Shown: positions 50,910 to 62,247 of the stretch, piece by piece
Layout: each line of letters starts with the position of its first letter
Position numbering within the stretch: the first letter of the stretch is position 1
NCBI RefSeq assembly: GCF_027887165.1
Contig: NC_077233.1
Span: 233,497,324 to 233,561,323 of the forward strand
Origin: Monodelphis domestica
Lineage: Eukaryota > Chordata > Mammalia > Didelphimorphia > Didelphidae
DNA length: 64,000 bases
Reading direction: 5' to 3'
Program-made: the position numbers and the translations under genes
The notes under the pieces: model-generated
Databases searched by the model: none
What the model was told of the DNA's origin: nothing
What the model saw: only the letters and a program-made list of their open reading frames with translations

Positions 50910-51420
50910 TGGTACAGGGGATTCAGGGAAGACTAGCACCTCTGGTGTGGAAGCTTGCCAAGACCTTTCCAGGGTTGCTCCTTCACCTTTGGCGTCCACC
51001 TTCCACCCAGCTCTCAGCCGTGGCTCCGAGAAGCCGGAGCATGCACAGTGGTCACATCCCAGCAAACATCCTGGCACGTGGACTAAACCAGGTTCAGGGA
51101 ACTGGCAGACCTCAAATCTTTTGGCAAGCATCGGGGAGTGTCTGCCGCAGGCATGTGAAGACTTCCCCTGGCAGAAGGGGAACACTTTGTTCCAGGGTCT
51201 TTGAAGGCAGCTGAAACAGACTCTGGAATACTTAAAGCTTGGCCAGCCATGGAAGACACCAAGGTCATCCACTGCATCCCAGACTACCAATGGCTATCCC
51301 GATTATGCCATTGGACTTAGATGACTTTGGAACAGAGAGTGAGGCTCTGCCTCCCTTAAATCTAATTTATGTGTGAGTCAAAAGGCATCACTTCATGTTA
51401 TTTCAGTCCTCTTCCAGTAT
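50910..51420 (+). repeat. Repeat family C copy
   Basis: Uninterrupted partner of the 3,960-4,565 copy, with the blocks in the same order. Short overlapping open frames on both strands are not convincing genes. The tail at 51,355-51,420 fits a widespread marsupial repeat end. Confidence 0.55.
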
Positions 51421-51867
51421 GGACAACGACTGAACAACTCTCTATATTTCTTTCCAATTCACATATTTGTAGCTATCTATGTATCGCTGCCATCTTGTGT
51501 ACCCCTTCATCCAGAAAAGCTACTCCACGGACTGGCTCTATAGGCAAAACCCATACTGAAGTCATTTCTGAGTCCCTCGCTGGTGGGCTTATTTTTATCA
51601 GCCAGAGGAGAATATATATGAGTCCCAAACAAAAGACGTTTAATCAAGTAGCGATAAGAAAGCACATGATGTATGCTATCACAAGGGACCCTACCCTCAA
51701 CGGGAAGGGCACAAGAGAACATGTGTGATGAGGGAATAAGCATGGAAGTCACCCATTCAGGGAGCACATGTGATCAAGGTACCTTCATGGAGGATACACA
51801 TGGAATAGACATGTTTAATCAGGGTATACATATGGCCAGCGCAACTCATAGCTCTGTTATTAAGATG

Positions 51868-52095
51868 GTAGGTGGTACAATGGATAGAGTGCCGCACCTG
51901 GAGTCAGGAAGATCTGAGTTTGAATTTGGCCTCAGACACTTGCTGGCTGGGTAACCCTGGGCAAGTCACTTAACTCTGTTTGCCTCCGTTTCCTCATCTA
52001 TCAAATAAGCTGGAGAAGGAAATGGCAAACCACTCCAGTTCTTTCCCAAGAAAGCCTGAAATAGGGTCATGAAGAATCAGACACAACTGAAAACA
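51868..52095 (+). mobile_element. SINE family B, near full length
   Basis: From 'gatggtaggtggtacaatgg' to the RTE-like end 'gaatcagacacaactg'. Its 3' end forms the start of the right inverted arm. Confidence 0.9.
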
Positions 52096-52256
52096 AGTGA
52101 AGAACAGCAAAGCCCTCTGATGATGCTCTAAGCTCCTCTCAGATGGGTACGCCATCTTTTCTGTGCTTCAAGTACAAGTTGGATTGAGTGACTTCCAATA
52201 TCCCTTCCAACATTAGGGCTTTATGCCAAGCATCACATGGTTGCTACTCTGTTTTA
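52057..52256 (-). repeat. Right arm of the inverted duplication
   Basis: Begins inside the family B SINE and continues into the same non-SINE flank ('agccctctgatgatgctcta' and on) as the left arm in reverse. Weak similarity goes on ~20 bp further. Confidence 0.9.
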
Positions 52257-52904
52257 TTCTGTCTATATCTAGTTGCTGAACTGCTTTTTTTCCCTACCAT
52301 CTTTGGGGCTCTTGATTTTCATCAGCTAAGGAATTAGAATAGGCAGATTGACAAGAACAACCAGAAAAAGCCATCCAGAATGTCCCCAAGATAAGATGAA
52401 GTCCATTCTTTTGATTACCTGCATTTTGAAGTCCATTGTTCTAGACAATTATTGTTGTAAGGGTTAGGAAATTCCTTGTAACTTAGGTGTAGCCCCTGAG
52501 GGATTTTGTATCCCTAAAACACATTCTGGTAGACAGTTTCCCAAACTTTATAGGAATTTTGTAGAGGCTGAGGCTATAAAGCCTATTCCCAGAGATCTGA
52601 TCAGATTGTCATGTGAATGCTAATTATCATCATCATTATTATTGAGTTAAGTTGGTTTTAGTGCTTTAAAACCTGAAGAGATGATTTTATTTTTGATCCT
52701 AGAGGCAATAGGAAGTCATTAGAAAATCATTTTGGCATCTGTATGGAGGATGGATTAGTCCTTATAAGTGGTAGCTGGACAGCCACTTGCTAGAGGTATA
52801 GGAGTAGTGTTTTTTGAAGTTGTAATAGAGCCATAATCCCTCAATAATCTAGTCTAGGTCCCTCATTTCACATTATATTTATAAGGAAACTGAGGAGGGG
52901 AGGG
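52257..52904. other. Intergenic, nothing recognised
   Basis: No gene or assignable repeat. Confidence 0.4.
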
Positions 52905-53150
52905 AATAAGCATTTGTAAATGCCTGCTATTTACTGGGCACTATGGTAAGTGCTTTATAAGTATTATCTGATTGGATCCTCACAATAAGCCTAGGAGGTG
53001 GCAGCTATTATTATTCTATTTTATAGATGAGGATTGGAGGTAAACAGATTTTTAAATGATTTGTCCAGGGCCTAACAGCTAGTATCTGAGGCTGGATTTT
53101 AACTCAGATTGTCCTAATTTCAGGTCCAGTATTCTTATTCACTTTGCCAC
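52905..53150 (-). mobile_element. MIR-type SINE
   Basis: Minus-strand order: 'tactgggcactatggtaagt', 'gattggatcctcacaataag', 'atttgtccagggcctaacag'. Confidence 0.8.
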
Positions 53151-53429
53151 TTTATTTCTCTGACTAGATGACTAGGAAAGTGAAATAATCAGGTTTTAAG
53201 GCAAATTCCCAGACCCCACCTGCTCATTCTTTTACTTTCACTTGGAGGGTTATGTTTTTTTTTTTTGTGGTGGTGGTGTGGGTCATGCTTTCTCTCTCTC
53301 TCTTTCTGTGGTTCACATAGCTAGTACAGGCTGAGACTTGAACCCACACCTTTAGTCCAAGATTTAATTCTCTTTATAATGTTCTTGGATTCTTCTGGTA
53401 GGGATGAGACTAAATAACCCCTTTTTAAA

Positions 53430-55170
53430 AAGATTGATTCTATAATATTCCTGTGAATTAGACAGAGCAGGACTTATTCTAAAAATGTTTCCAATTGTTC
53501 TTTATTATCAAGTGTCTGTCTTTTGTCCTTTGTGGTTAAGTTCAGATTTGCAGGATAGGTCACCCTGGGCTGCATCCTGAGCTCCATTGCCCTTTGGAAT
53601 ACACGATTCCATTCCCTCCTCCTTTCTCTAGTGGGTGCAGAATAGTCTTATGCTATTCAAATGTCCTTTCCTTTATATTTGAAGGTCTTTCTCCAGTTGG
53701 CTTGCAGAACTTATTGTTTCTAAATTGAATTGAATTGTTAAATTTAACCACTCTGAGTCTTGGAATTAGCTACGTTGTTGTGTTTTTTTTCCCCCCTGGA
53801 GGCAATATGAGACTTCTTTCCACTGGAATTTCATTTTCTACATTCAGAAGTTCAGAGCAGTTCCCTTATTTCTTTCATTATGGTGTTAAGATCTTTTGTC
53901 CTGTTGTATTCTTTTGGAGATCTAGGATCTTCTGGGCATCTTATCTTTGAGAGCTATATATTTTCCTTATATAATAAAGACATTTTCTTTTAATATTCTT
54001 TTTTTTTTGTTTCTCTTCTGTGTTTCTAATTTTCTAATTCAAATATTCCTAATCTATTATTCTCTCTTTTGTTTCTTTGGTGAACCTTGCCAATGCACAT
54101 TCCAGTTTTTAAAATTCTGACCATTTCTTTTGTCATGTAGGATATAAATTCTGCTTTAATAATTCTTGTAACTTTTATAAACCTCTCAGGAAATATATTT
54201 CTATGTTTTAGATTCTCCTCAAATGCCACACAGTCCTGTTAATCAAGTTTTAGATCATTTTCCTTTGCAGTATTTATTCATAGATATATAAATTCATTTA
54301 CTAGGTCTGGAGGCCATATTTCTTTTGTTACAATTTTTTCCTGTTGATTTATCTATTTATGTTCAAGATTTTTGAAATTTCTTCATCCTGAAATCTTTGG
54401 TACTTTCAGACATTTCCCCCACTTATTTTCCTTATCACTTGTCCTGATTCTGGCTCCTCTGATTGTAGTTTCCTTGGGGAATGGGTCTCAAAGCATCTCA
54501 TTCTTCTCCTACACTAGGCAATTCAGGGTTCTTCAGGCTTAGATATCAGTCCCAACTGACTTTTGAGTAGTCAAACCTGGCTCCAGCTGGACCCTGAGCT
54601 CTTTCCCTCAGGTGTGGTGAAATGCTGTACAGTAACTCCTATTCTGCCTTACCAGCTGGTGGTATCCTGTCCTGACCTAGTGACTTGCCGTACTGGTCCA
54701 GCACCTGTAATTCAGAGCTTTGCAGCACTGGTGTCAATGGGTTGCAGCTCCTGGCAAGCTTTTGCTCCTGAAGGCTGAGGCTAAGCAGGCTACTGAGGCT
54801 TAACCAAACTTCCAAAGCCTATACACAAAGTGTCCCTGCCCAGGAAAGAAGGAGGGAAGGCTGGGCTGTAGAAGGAGGTTTTCATATAAGCTGGTGTCAT
54901 GTCTTTGTGTCTGCTCCTGCAGCCTTGCTGTTGGTAATGTGGGAGATGGGGGAGACAGGGGAAAATGGGGTGGGGGTGTTGAGTGATCTCAAAATCAGTG
55001 AATGTCAGTTCTTGGGTTTTTTTTTTTTTAATACCTTCTTTTGGATTCTGGGTATCCCAGACCATGGAAACAGATGAAGTTACTCTGTCTTTGAGGCATA
55101 ATTTCTGTTTTGTAGAGATTTAAGAGGTTGTAGGAGACAGAGAAAATATCTAGGTCACCATCTTGTTGCT
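53430..55170 (-). mobile_element. Probable L1 5' part (5' UTR + ORF1 region)
   Basis: Reading on the minus strand, 55,170 opens near a 'caagatggtgacc' stretch, followed by a GC-richer leader and then a Lys/Glu-rich, Asn-rich coding-like region down to 53,430. The + strand phrases ('cagatttgcaggataggtca', 'agatctaggatcttctgggc') follow the order I associate with the marsupial L1 ORF1 region. Heavily decayed; longest remaining frame is 67 codons (54,026-54,229). Confidence 0.45.
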
Positions 55171-55849
55171 TATGTGACTTAGAACAGAGGAGGAACTATT
55201 ATCCCTACTTGGCAGGTGGAGAAACCAAGAGAGTTGATGTGATTTGTCCAAGGTCACATAACAAACCATTGGACGAGAACCCAGATATTCTGCTTGCTAG
55301 TCAATGAATCATCTCATCCGTGCCTTCTCAGCTATCAAACGGGGATATTAATATGTGCCCAATCCATCCAACAATCAACCAGTCAAGAAGCATTTTATTA
55401 AGCACCTACTGTGTGTTAGGTGATGGAAATAGCAGTACAAAAATGAGACAGCCCTTTCTCTCATGGAGCTATGTTCTATTGTGACAATAATAATGTGGTG
55501 CATTTATTAACATTTGCTAAAGCAATGCTGCATACTGAAGCAAAATTATGTGTTTATTTCAGTTACAAAATTTGTAAAGCAACATGATCCTAGATAACTA
55601 ATGGAAGATAAGTATCCCTGATAGGCTACATAAATACAAAGTGATTGGGATGGTGGGGGAGGGGGCACTAATAACCGAGGTGGTGCTTAGAATGAGTCTC
55701 AAGGTGGAGTTCAGGAATTCCAAGGGGCAGAGCTAACGAGGGAAAATGAAATTAGCCTACACAAAGGCAAAAAGATGGGAGTTGGGAAACTCTGTAGGCT
55801 CTTGTTAGAAATCATTTTTCTATGCCAAAGACTTATTTGTTCATTCATG
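55171..55849. other. Intergenic with MIR scraps
   Basis: 55,190-55,310 and 55,375-55,440 carry MIR-like blocks ('ggtggagaaaccaagagagt', 'ttaagcacctactgtgtgtt'). No gene. Confidence 0.45.
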
Positions 55850-56157
55850 TGTCAACATGGAAATCTAGAGATCCCCAGTCCTCATTTTCCTATCTTACCA
55901 TTGTAAAGTCAATCAACTATCCCTCTCACTCCAACCCCCCAGGTCATCTAGAGTGGTATATAGGTTCCCCAAGTGCTTTTGTTCCTTGGAGTCCATCCTG
56001 AGTCGGTGGCACTCCCAGGGGTCAGTGACCAGGGCGTCCAGACTCGGTGCAGTCTTGGGGAGCAGCTCTGTTGTCCTATTAGTAGTGCTAACCCCCTTCC
56101 CCTCGATTAAAGAGTGATTTTGACTATTTAATAGTTCTGCGTTTTTTCTAGTTGACA
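55850..56157 (+). mobile_element. Solo LTR, type 1, short form
   Basis: Same TGTCAAC...GTTGACA ends as the 44,323 copy, bounded by a perfect 4 bp duplication CATG (55,846-55,849 and 56,158-56,161). It shares the first ~30 bp and the right ~300 bp with that copy and is a shorter form (308 against 551 bp). Confidence 0.92.
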
Positions 56158-56458
56158 CATGACTTCTGTGTAGTTGTTGGTATATGACCCCTTTCTCTCA
56201 TTTTAGGCTAGAAGTTATCCTGATGTTGGACCATGAAAAGAATGCTGTATAAAAATCATGAATCAGGTTACATTTTCTATTTGTAGTGCCTCCTTCTGAG
56301 GAAGGTAGTACAAGGGCAAGAAATCTGGAGTCAGAACACCTGAATTTAAATCACTTTGCTGTGTAATTAGAATTTTGTACCCCAGGCACAAAATCCATCC
56401 CAGAATCTGTATCCCAGAATCCAACTTTTGTCCTTACATTTTGGAGATAAAAGTTTCT

Positions 56459-56618
56459 GTGACCTCTCTGTCTCTGTCTCTGTCTCTGTCTCTGTGTCTG
56501 TCTCTGTCTCTGTCTGTCTCTGTCTGTCTCTGTCTGTCTCTGTGTCTGTGTCTGTGTCTGTGTCTGTGTCTGTGTCTGTGTCTGTGTCTGTCTCTGTCTC
56601 TGTCTCTGTCTCTCTCGC
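56459..56618. repeat. (TCTGTC/TCTGTG)n microsatellite
   Basis: A hexamer/tetramer array whose inner part (about 56,538-56,590) is pure TCTGTG-type. It gives spurious Ser/Val/Leu frames. Confidence 0.95.
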
Positions 56619-56639
56619 TCTCTGGTAGTGGGGAAAAAC

Positions 56640-57082
56640 TTCTTTTTACTCAGGCTTTACTTTTGATGTTTTATTCCTCTACTTCAAGTAACTATTAATA
56701 AATATTATAAAAATAATGCTTGGAGTTATTGGATATTAGTTTAAATCTTACATTTCACAAGTCACTTCCCTTCTCAGATTTAAGGTTCAAATGACCCTTC
56801 CAGAGCTGCTGTGTACATTATTTTAACACCCAAAGCTTACTTTCCTTTCTTTTCCATGTTCCCTCAATGCAAGTCACTTCTCTTCTATAGGCCTCAGTTT
56901 CCCCAATTGTAGTTTAAAGGAGTTGGACTAGATGATTTCTAAGGTCTCTTCTGGTCCTAAATCTGTAATTCCTGTTCATTCTCCCATTAGAGCTTTCTTT
57001 CCATTTCAGACATTTCATCAATGGGCTTCTCAAATACCCCTGAAATGTCCCTGTCCTGGATTCAGGATGTGCTGAGGAATCT
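56640..57082. other. Intergenic
   Basis: 56,745-56,960 holds MIR-like wording ('gcctcagtttccccaattgt', 'ggacta gatgatttctaagg' style). No gene. Confidence 0.4.
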
Positions 57083-57286
57083 TTTTTTTTTTTTAATCCT
57101 TACCTTCTGTCTTGGAATAAATACTGTGTATTGGTTCCAAGGCAGAAGAGTGGTAAGGGCTAGGCAATGGGGGTTAAGTGACTTGCCCAGGGTCACACAG
57201 CTGGGAAGTATCTGAGGGCAGACTTGAACCCAGGACCTCCTGTCTCTAGGCTTGACTCAATCCACTGGGCCACTGAGATTCCCCCC
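57083..57286 (-). mobile_element. SINE family A
   Basis: Minus-strand, T-run start to 'caatccactgggccactgag', followed by a C/A-rich 'cccccccacccccacccc' run. Confidence 0.9.
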
Positions 57287-57387
57287 CACCCCCACCCCAG
57301 GGGCAAACAGCTGACTGTGGGAAAAAATGTATGCAAGCTACACTTTTAGTTTAATTTGTATTATGAACATTTTCTCCATCAATTAAG

Positions 57388-57566
57388 AAAAAACAAACTC
57401 TTAACTTCTGTCATAGAACTGATATTAAATATTGGTTCCGAGGTAGAAGAGCAATAAGGGCCAGACATTTGAGGTTAAGTGACTGAAGAAGTGCCTGAGA
57501 TCATATTTGAACCCAGTTCCTCCTGACTTTAAGTCTGACTATCTACGAAGTCAACTAGCTGCTCCT
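57388..57566 (-). mobile_element. SINE family A
   Basis: Minus-strand: 'ctcttaacttctgtcataga' to 'gtcaactagctgctcc'. More diverged than its neighbour. Confidence 0.8.
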
Positions 57567-57779
57567 CTCCCGTTGCTTTTTTTTAGGTCCAGTAATCAAA
57601 GCAATAAATCAAGCCCTGTTATATATGTCAAAGGTGTAAATGCTTACCAATTGGCTTTTGATGTTTGAGCTGGTTGCTGTACACCTCTGACCCAATCTCA
57701 CCCCCTCCAGAGGCTGAACCCGAGGCCAAGCTGACTTTTTGGCTTTAAGACCTGCCCTAGATCACCCGCAGGAGGTACC

Positions 57780-57959
57780 AGACTGGTTTGCCATTTCCTT
57801 CTCCAGCTCATCTTATAGGTGGGGAAACTGAGGTAAACCTGGAGGAAGTGACTTGCCTTCACCCAGCCAGTAAGTGCCTGAGGCCAGATTTGAACTCAGG
57901 AAGGAGAATCTTTCTGACTCCAGGTCCAGCCCTCTATCCAACTGGCCACCTGGTTGCCC
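57780..57959 (-). mobile_element. SINE family B, 3'-truncated
   Basis: Minus-strand: 'gtttgccatttccttctcca' to 'ccaactggccacctggttgc'. Confidence 0.85.
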
Positions 57960-58149
57960 GTCACACCCGTAGCCATAAAGGAGACAAAGCCTGCGGTTAC
58001 CAGTCTGAGTCTCCCCTGCCCTGCTCCATGGCTGCCACTAGGTGGCAGCCACTGACAATGAATGGGACTGTGGGGCCGGGGAGAATCTTGGCTGAAAGTG
58101 GAGACGTAAGCTAGAGCTTGGAGGGACTTTAGGACATCTTGTCCAGTCC

Positions 58150-58920
58150 TGTTGCTAAAAAAGAAACAACACAGCCATTTGCACATATTTATGCACATAT
58201 TCAGTATACAATTACACAAATACTTTATATAGAGCACACACACATATATACACTTACCTGGGTAATAGATAATAAATATCTCTATGTAATAGGCTATAAT
58301 ATAACACAATATAATATGATGTCATAGAACATAACAATAGAACACAACAGAACACATTATAATATAATAGATACAATGTGATAGGACATAACAACATAAC
58401 ATAATAGAATACAAATAATACATTATGAGGGGGCAGCTGGTAGCTCAGTGGATTGAGAGCCAGGTCTAGATATGGAAGTCCTGGGTTCAAATGTGACCTC
58501 AGACACTTCCCAGCTGTGTGACCCTGGGCAAGTCACTTGACCCCCATTGCCTAGCCCTTATTACTCTTCTGCCTTGGAACTAATACACAGTATTTATTCC
58601 AAGACAGAAGGTAAGGGATTAAAAAATAATGTAATAGAGCATAACATAATAGAACACAACAGAACACATTATAATATAATATATCAAATATAATATGATA
58701 TATGTGATATGATATGATACAATATAGATATAACAAAACAGTATAACATAACATATAATACAATACACAGAATATGCACTATAACACAATACAACATATA
58801 ATACATTATAATACATACATTTAGACATATGTTTACATATTTATGTAAATTAGATACACACCTCATGTTTAAGCATACATTTACATGTATAACACATATA
58901 AGATATATAATATATTTTAT
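58150..58920. repeat. AT-rich degenerate array split by a SINE
   Basis: Built of short ATA/ACA words. A block of about 40 bp including 'agaacacaacagaacacatt' occurs at 58,328-58,370 and again at 58,639-58,681. A family A SINE (58,429-58,628) lies between. Short Tyr/Ile/Cys frames on the minus strand are artefacts of composition. Confidence 0.85.
58429..58628 (+). mobile_element. SINE family A inside the AT-rich array
   Basis: Well preserved: 'gggggcagctggtagctcag' to 'aggtaagggattaaaaaa'. Confidence 0.93.
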
Positions 58921-59059
58921 TTTTGACAATTAAAATTTTTCCCCTCTCCCCTCTGTCCTCATTCTCTGAAATAAAACAACAAATCCTTGTCATGGATGAG
59001 CACAGTCAAACAAAACAAATTTGCACATTGATGGGCTCCAAAAACCTGTGCCTCATCTT

Positions 59060-59250
59060 GCTTGTACATAAGAGCCATTCCCTAATTGCTAAATGAACAA
59101 AGAGTATGAACAGGCAGCTTTCAAGGGAAGAAATCCTAGGTAGCTCTAGCTGTATGAATACCCACTAATTCTAAGTCACTAATAATTAGGGAATTGTAAT
59201 TTAAGGTTATTCTGTGGTTCTCTCTCCCACTCATCAGATAGGTAAAAAAA
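59060..59250 (+). mobile_element. L1 ORF2 fragment, old
   Basis: 'gagtatgaacaggcagcttt', 'taattagggaattgtaattt' and 'actcatcagataggtaaa' parallel 10,620-10,770 of the longer L1. Confidence 0.75.
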
Positions 59251-59721
59251 CAATACCTTTACTTTTACAGATGAGGAAAATTATGGTGGGTTGTCCAAGG
59301 TCATGTAATTAGGGTCAAAGGTATATTTGAACTCAGGTCTTTTGGATCAGGAAAGAGTGAGTGAGAGTCAGATCTATGAAATTGCTTGGATGTGCCCTTT
59401 TAGACTTGGCTTGAAAAAGGTGGGGGATGGCCTTGGAGGGGTTGGTTCATTGGGCTGAGGAAAGGTAAAAGTAGTTCTGGAAACTGCCTTTTTGAGCACA
59501 TGGTGTGGTTGTGAATAAGGTTTATAAATTCATCTTTGGCACCCCTCAGAATCAGAATTTCAGAGCTAGAAGGGTCCTTAAAGATCATTTAGTCGAGGAG
59601 TCCTTGACAGTCCTCAACTGCTATCTTTTCTAAAATTAAACTCATTAAGGGGCAAAAAATAAATCTATGAATTTCTTTTAAAAATATCTTGCTAGCATCA
59701 TTTCTTTTTCTTTTTCTTTTT
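59251..59721. other. Intergenic
   Basis: 59,260-59,345 and 59,550-59,610 are scraps of old repeats ('cagagctagaagggtcctta'). No gene. Confidence 0.4.
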
Positions 59722-59923
59722 TTTAAATTTTAAACCCTTACCTTTCATCTTAGAATCAATACTGTGTCTTAGTTCCAAGGCAGAAGAGTGGTAAGGGCTA
59801 GGCAATGGGGGTTAAGTGACTTGCCCAGGGTCACACAGCTATGAAATGTCTGATCTTATCTGAGGTCTTATCTGAACCCAGGACCTAGTCCTAGCTCAAT
59901 CCACTGAGCCACCTCACTGCTCC
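59722..59923 (-). mobile_element. SINE family A
   Basis: Minus-strand: 'ttttaaacccttacctttca' to 'gagccacctcactgctcc', with a short internal duplication of 'tcttatctga'. Confidence 0.9.
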
Positions 59924-60544
59924 TATTGCATTTCAATATAATAAAATATATAGCATTTTATTTTCTACTTTTAAAAACATTAATCATAGGCTTCACCACC
60001 CCGCCAAAGGGATTTAGGGTGCAAAAATGAGTTGAAACCACTTCTTGTCCAGTTCTTGATTTCTCCAAATATAGAAATAGAGGCAGGAATCAAAACCCCA
60101 CCTTCTGACCCCAATCACTCACTCACTGCACTGTAGTATATTATCTCACTTGTGGATGAGAAAACTGGGGTCCAGCGCCTTAGAAAGGGCTTTGCTCAAA
60201 GTCACTCAGCTAATCGTCCTCTTCCCAGCATGCCACGGTCACCGGGTGTTTGCTTACTTCCCTCCTCCCTCCGGCACGCCTCCCTTCCTAGGATCCGCGG
60301 GTTTTCCAGTGTCCTAAGGACCGAATTGGAAAAGGTGGCATGATACTAAGGGGAGGACGCTGAATCTGGGTCCCAGAATCGTATCTCTGCCTCTACCCAA
60401 ATTACTTAACCTCCTCCAGACTGATCCTCCCAGAGGGAACATCTGTAAAATGAGGGAGTGGGGTCGTGGCGAAGGGTTTTTAGGCCGTAAGCTGACCAAG
60501 ATGTCTAGCCTAGAGAAGACATGAGTGGGATCAGCGAGCGGAAG
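59924..60544. other. Intergenic, nothing recognised
   Basis: 60,130-60,215 is a MIR-like scrap. No gene. Confidence 0.4.
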
Positions 60545-60790
60545 ATCATGTGGCACGGTGGATAGAGTGCAGGGCTTGGAGTCAGGAAGGCTCATTTTTT
60601 CTGAGTTCAAATCTGCCCTCAGACACTAGCTGTGTGATCTTGGAGGAATCACTGAGCCCCTTTTGCCTCAGTTTCCTCATCTGTCAAGTGAGCTGGAGAA
60701 GGAAATGGCAAACCACTCCAGCATCTTTGCCAAGAAAACCCTAGAAAGGGTCAGAAAGAGTCGGACAAGGCTGAAACAACTCCACAACAA
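60545..60790 (+). mobile_element. SINE family B, full length
   Basis: Head 'gatcatgtggcacggtggat' to the RTE-like end 'aaagagtcggacaaggctg' and 'aacaactccacaacaac' tail. Confidence 0.92.
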
Positions 60791-60896
60791 CCGTGACACG
60801 ACAATGCATGGAAATTGCTGACACAATTCAAGGAAAATTCCTCATTGTTGGAGCTGTCCAAAGTGGAAAGGACTGAACCTCAGGCAATGTGTCTCT

Positions 60897-60976
60897 CCCC
60901 CCCCCCCCCCCCCCCCATATATCCGCGGAGGAGTACAAGGGCTTGTTCCCCCCCTTTCTCGTCCCCCCCCCCCCCC
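60897..60976. repeat. Two long C-runs
   Basis: 20 consecutive C at 60,897-60,916 and 14 at 60,963-60,976, 46 bp apart, with a shorter run between. The minus strand is G-rich and could form a G-quadruplex. The exact lengths may be sequencing-sensitive. Confidence 0.9.
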
Positions 60977-61289
60977 AATCCAGTTCATACTAGATAGACA
61001 ACGGAATCCCAGCTAGCCCTGAAACTCGGGGGTTTGGATTCTTCTCGGCTGTCAACGCTCAGTAAAGGCAGATTTCCCCAGATCTTTCTTGCTTCCCTTA
61101 CTAACTCTCTATGTATCTATTATTTATGGACTTAGCTAAGTCCTCCTGAAATATTTATAACTTTTGACCTCTTGGAAAACACATTCCATATTTGTAGGAC
61201 TCAGCTGGGTAAAGTAGGCATTTCTTTATTATTGGCCAGTCACTCAAACAACAAACATTTATTTATAGAGCCCTGCTTGGGAAGAAGTG
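60977..61289. other. Intergenic, nothing recognised
   Basis: No gene or assignable repeat. Confidence 0.4.
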
Positions 61290-61470
61290 TGGTGGATAAT
61301 TGAGAGGTTCACAGGAGACTGGGGTTTTGGTTCTGGCTTTGCTGTGTGACCTTGGGCAAGTCTCTTTACCTCAATGGACCTTAGTTTCCTCCTCTGCGAA
61401 ATAAGTGGGGATAGGAAGATAGTTGAAGTAGATAATATTTAATGACCCCTCCAGCTCTAACAGTCTATGG
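61290..61470 (+). mobile_element. MIR-type SINE
   Basis: 'gctgtgtgaccttgggcaag', 'ggaccttagtttcctcctct', 'atgacccctccagctctaac'. Confidence 0.8.
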
Positions 61471-61477
61471 CTAAGGT

Positions 61478-61650
61478 AGTATCTGGCACAATGGATAGTG
61501 AACCAGGTCTGGGGTTGGGAGGACCTGGGTTCAAACCTGGATTTCTCCATCTGTGTGACTCTGGACAAGTCATTTAATCTCATTTGCCAAGCCTTTACCA
61601 CTTGTCTTGGAATTGATATTAAGACAGAAGGTAAGGGTTTTAAAAAAAAT
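61478..61650 (+). mobile_element. SINE family A
   Basis: 'agtatctggcacaatggata' to 'aggtaagggttttaaaaaaa', joined directly to an L1 3' tail. Confidence 0.88.
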
Positions 61651-61708
61651 GCTATCCACCTCCAGAAAACAGAACACTGAACACAAATTAAAGTCTACTT
61701 GTTTCAGT

Positions 61709-61912
61709 TTCTTTTTGTTTTAAACCCTTACTTTCTGTCTTAGAACCAATACTGTCTATTGGTTCCAAGGTGGAAGAGTAGTAAGGACTAGGCAATGGGG
61801 TAAGTGACTTGCCCAGGGTCACACAGCTAGTTAATTTCTGAGGTCAGATTTGAACCTAGGATCTCTCATGTCTAGGCCTGGCCCTCTATCCACTGAGCCA
61901 CCCAGCTGCCCC
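61709..61912 (-). mobile_element. SINE family A nested in L1 tail
   Basis: Complete minus-strand copy, 'tttaaacccttactttctgt' to 'gagccacccagctgcccc'. Confidence 0.93.
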
Positions 61913-62043
61913 AATTTTTCTTTTCCTGGGTGTGCAACTATGGCTAATATGGAAATATATTTTTCATGACTTCATATGTATAATCAATATATCCCTTCTC
62001 AAGGAATGGAGGAAGCAGGGAATTTGGAATTAAAAAAATTTTA

Positions 62044-62247
62044 AAGGAGCAGTTGGGTGACTCAGTGGATTGAGAGTCAGACCTAGGGATGAGAGGTCCT
62101 GGGTTCAAATCTGTCCTCATACACTTCCCAGCTGTGTGACTCTGGGCAAGTCTTTTAACCCCCATTGCCTAGCCCTTACCACTCTTCTGCCTTAGAACCA
62201 ATAAACCCTATGGATTCTAAGGAGGAAGGTAAGGATTAAAAAAAATG
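62044..62247 (+). mobile_element. SINE family A nested in L1 tail
   Basis: Complete plus-strand copy, 'ggagcagttgggtgactcag' to 'ggaaggtaaggattaaaa'. Confidence 0.93.

Noticed and set aside
44323-56157. One 11 kb provirus bounded by the two type 1 LTRs
   Set aside because: Each LTR has its own different 4 bp duplication, and the sequence between is other repeats, not retroviral genes.
56375-56698. Ser/Val/Leu-rich open frame of 107 codons
   Set aside because: It is the TCTGTC/TCTGTG array.
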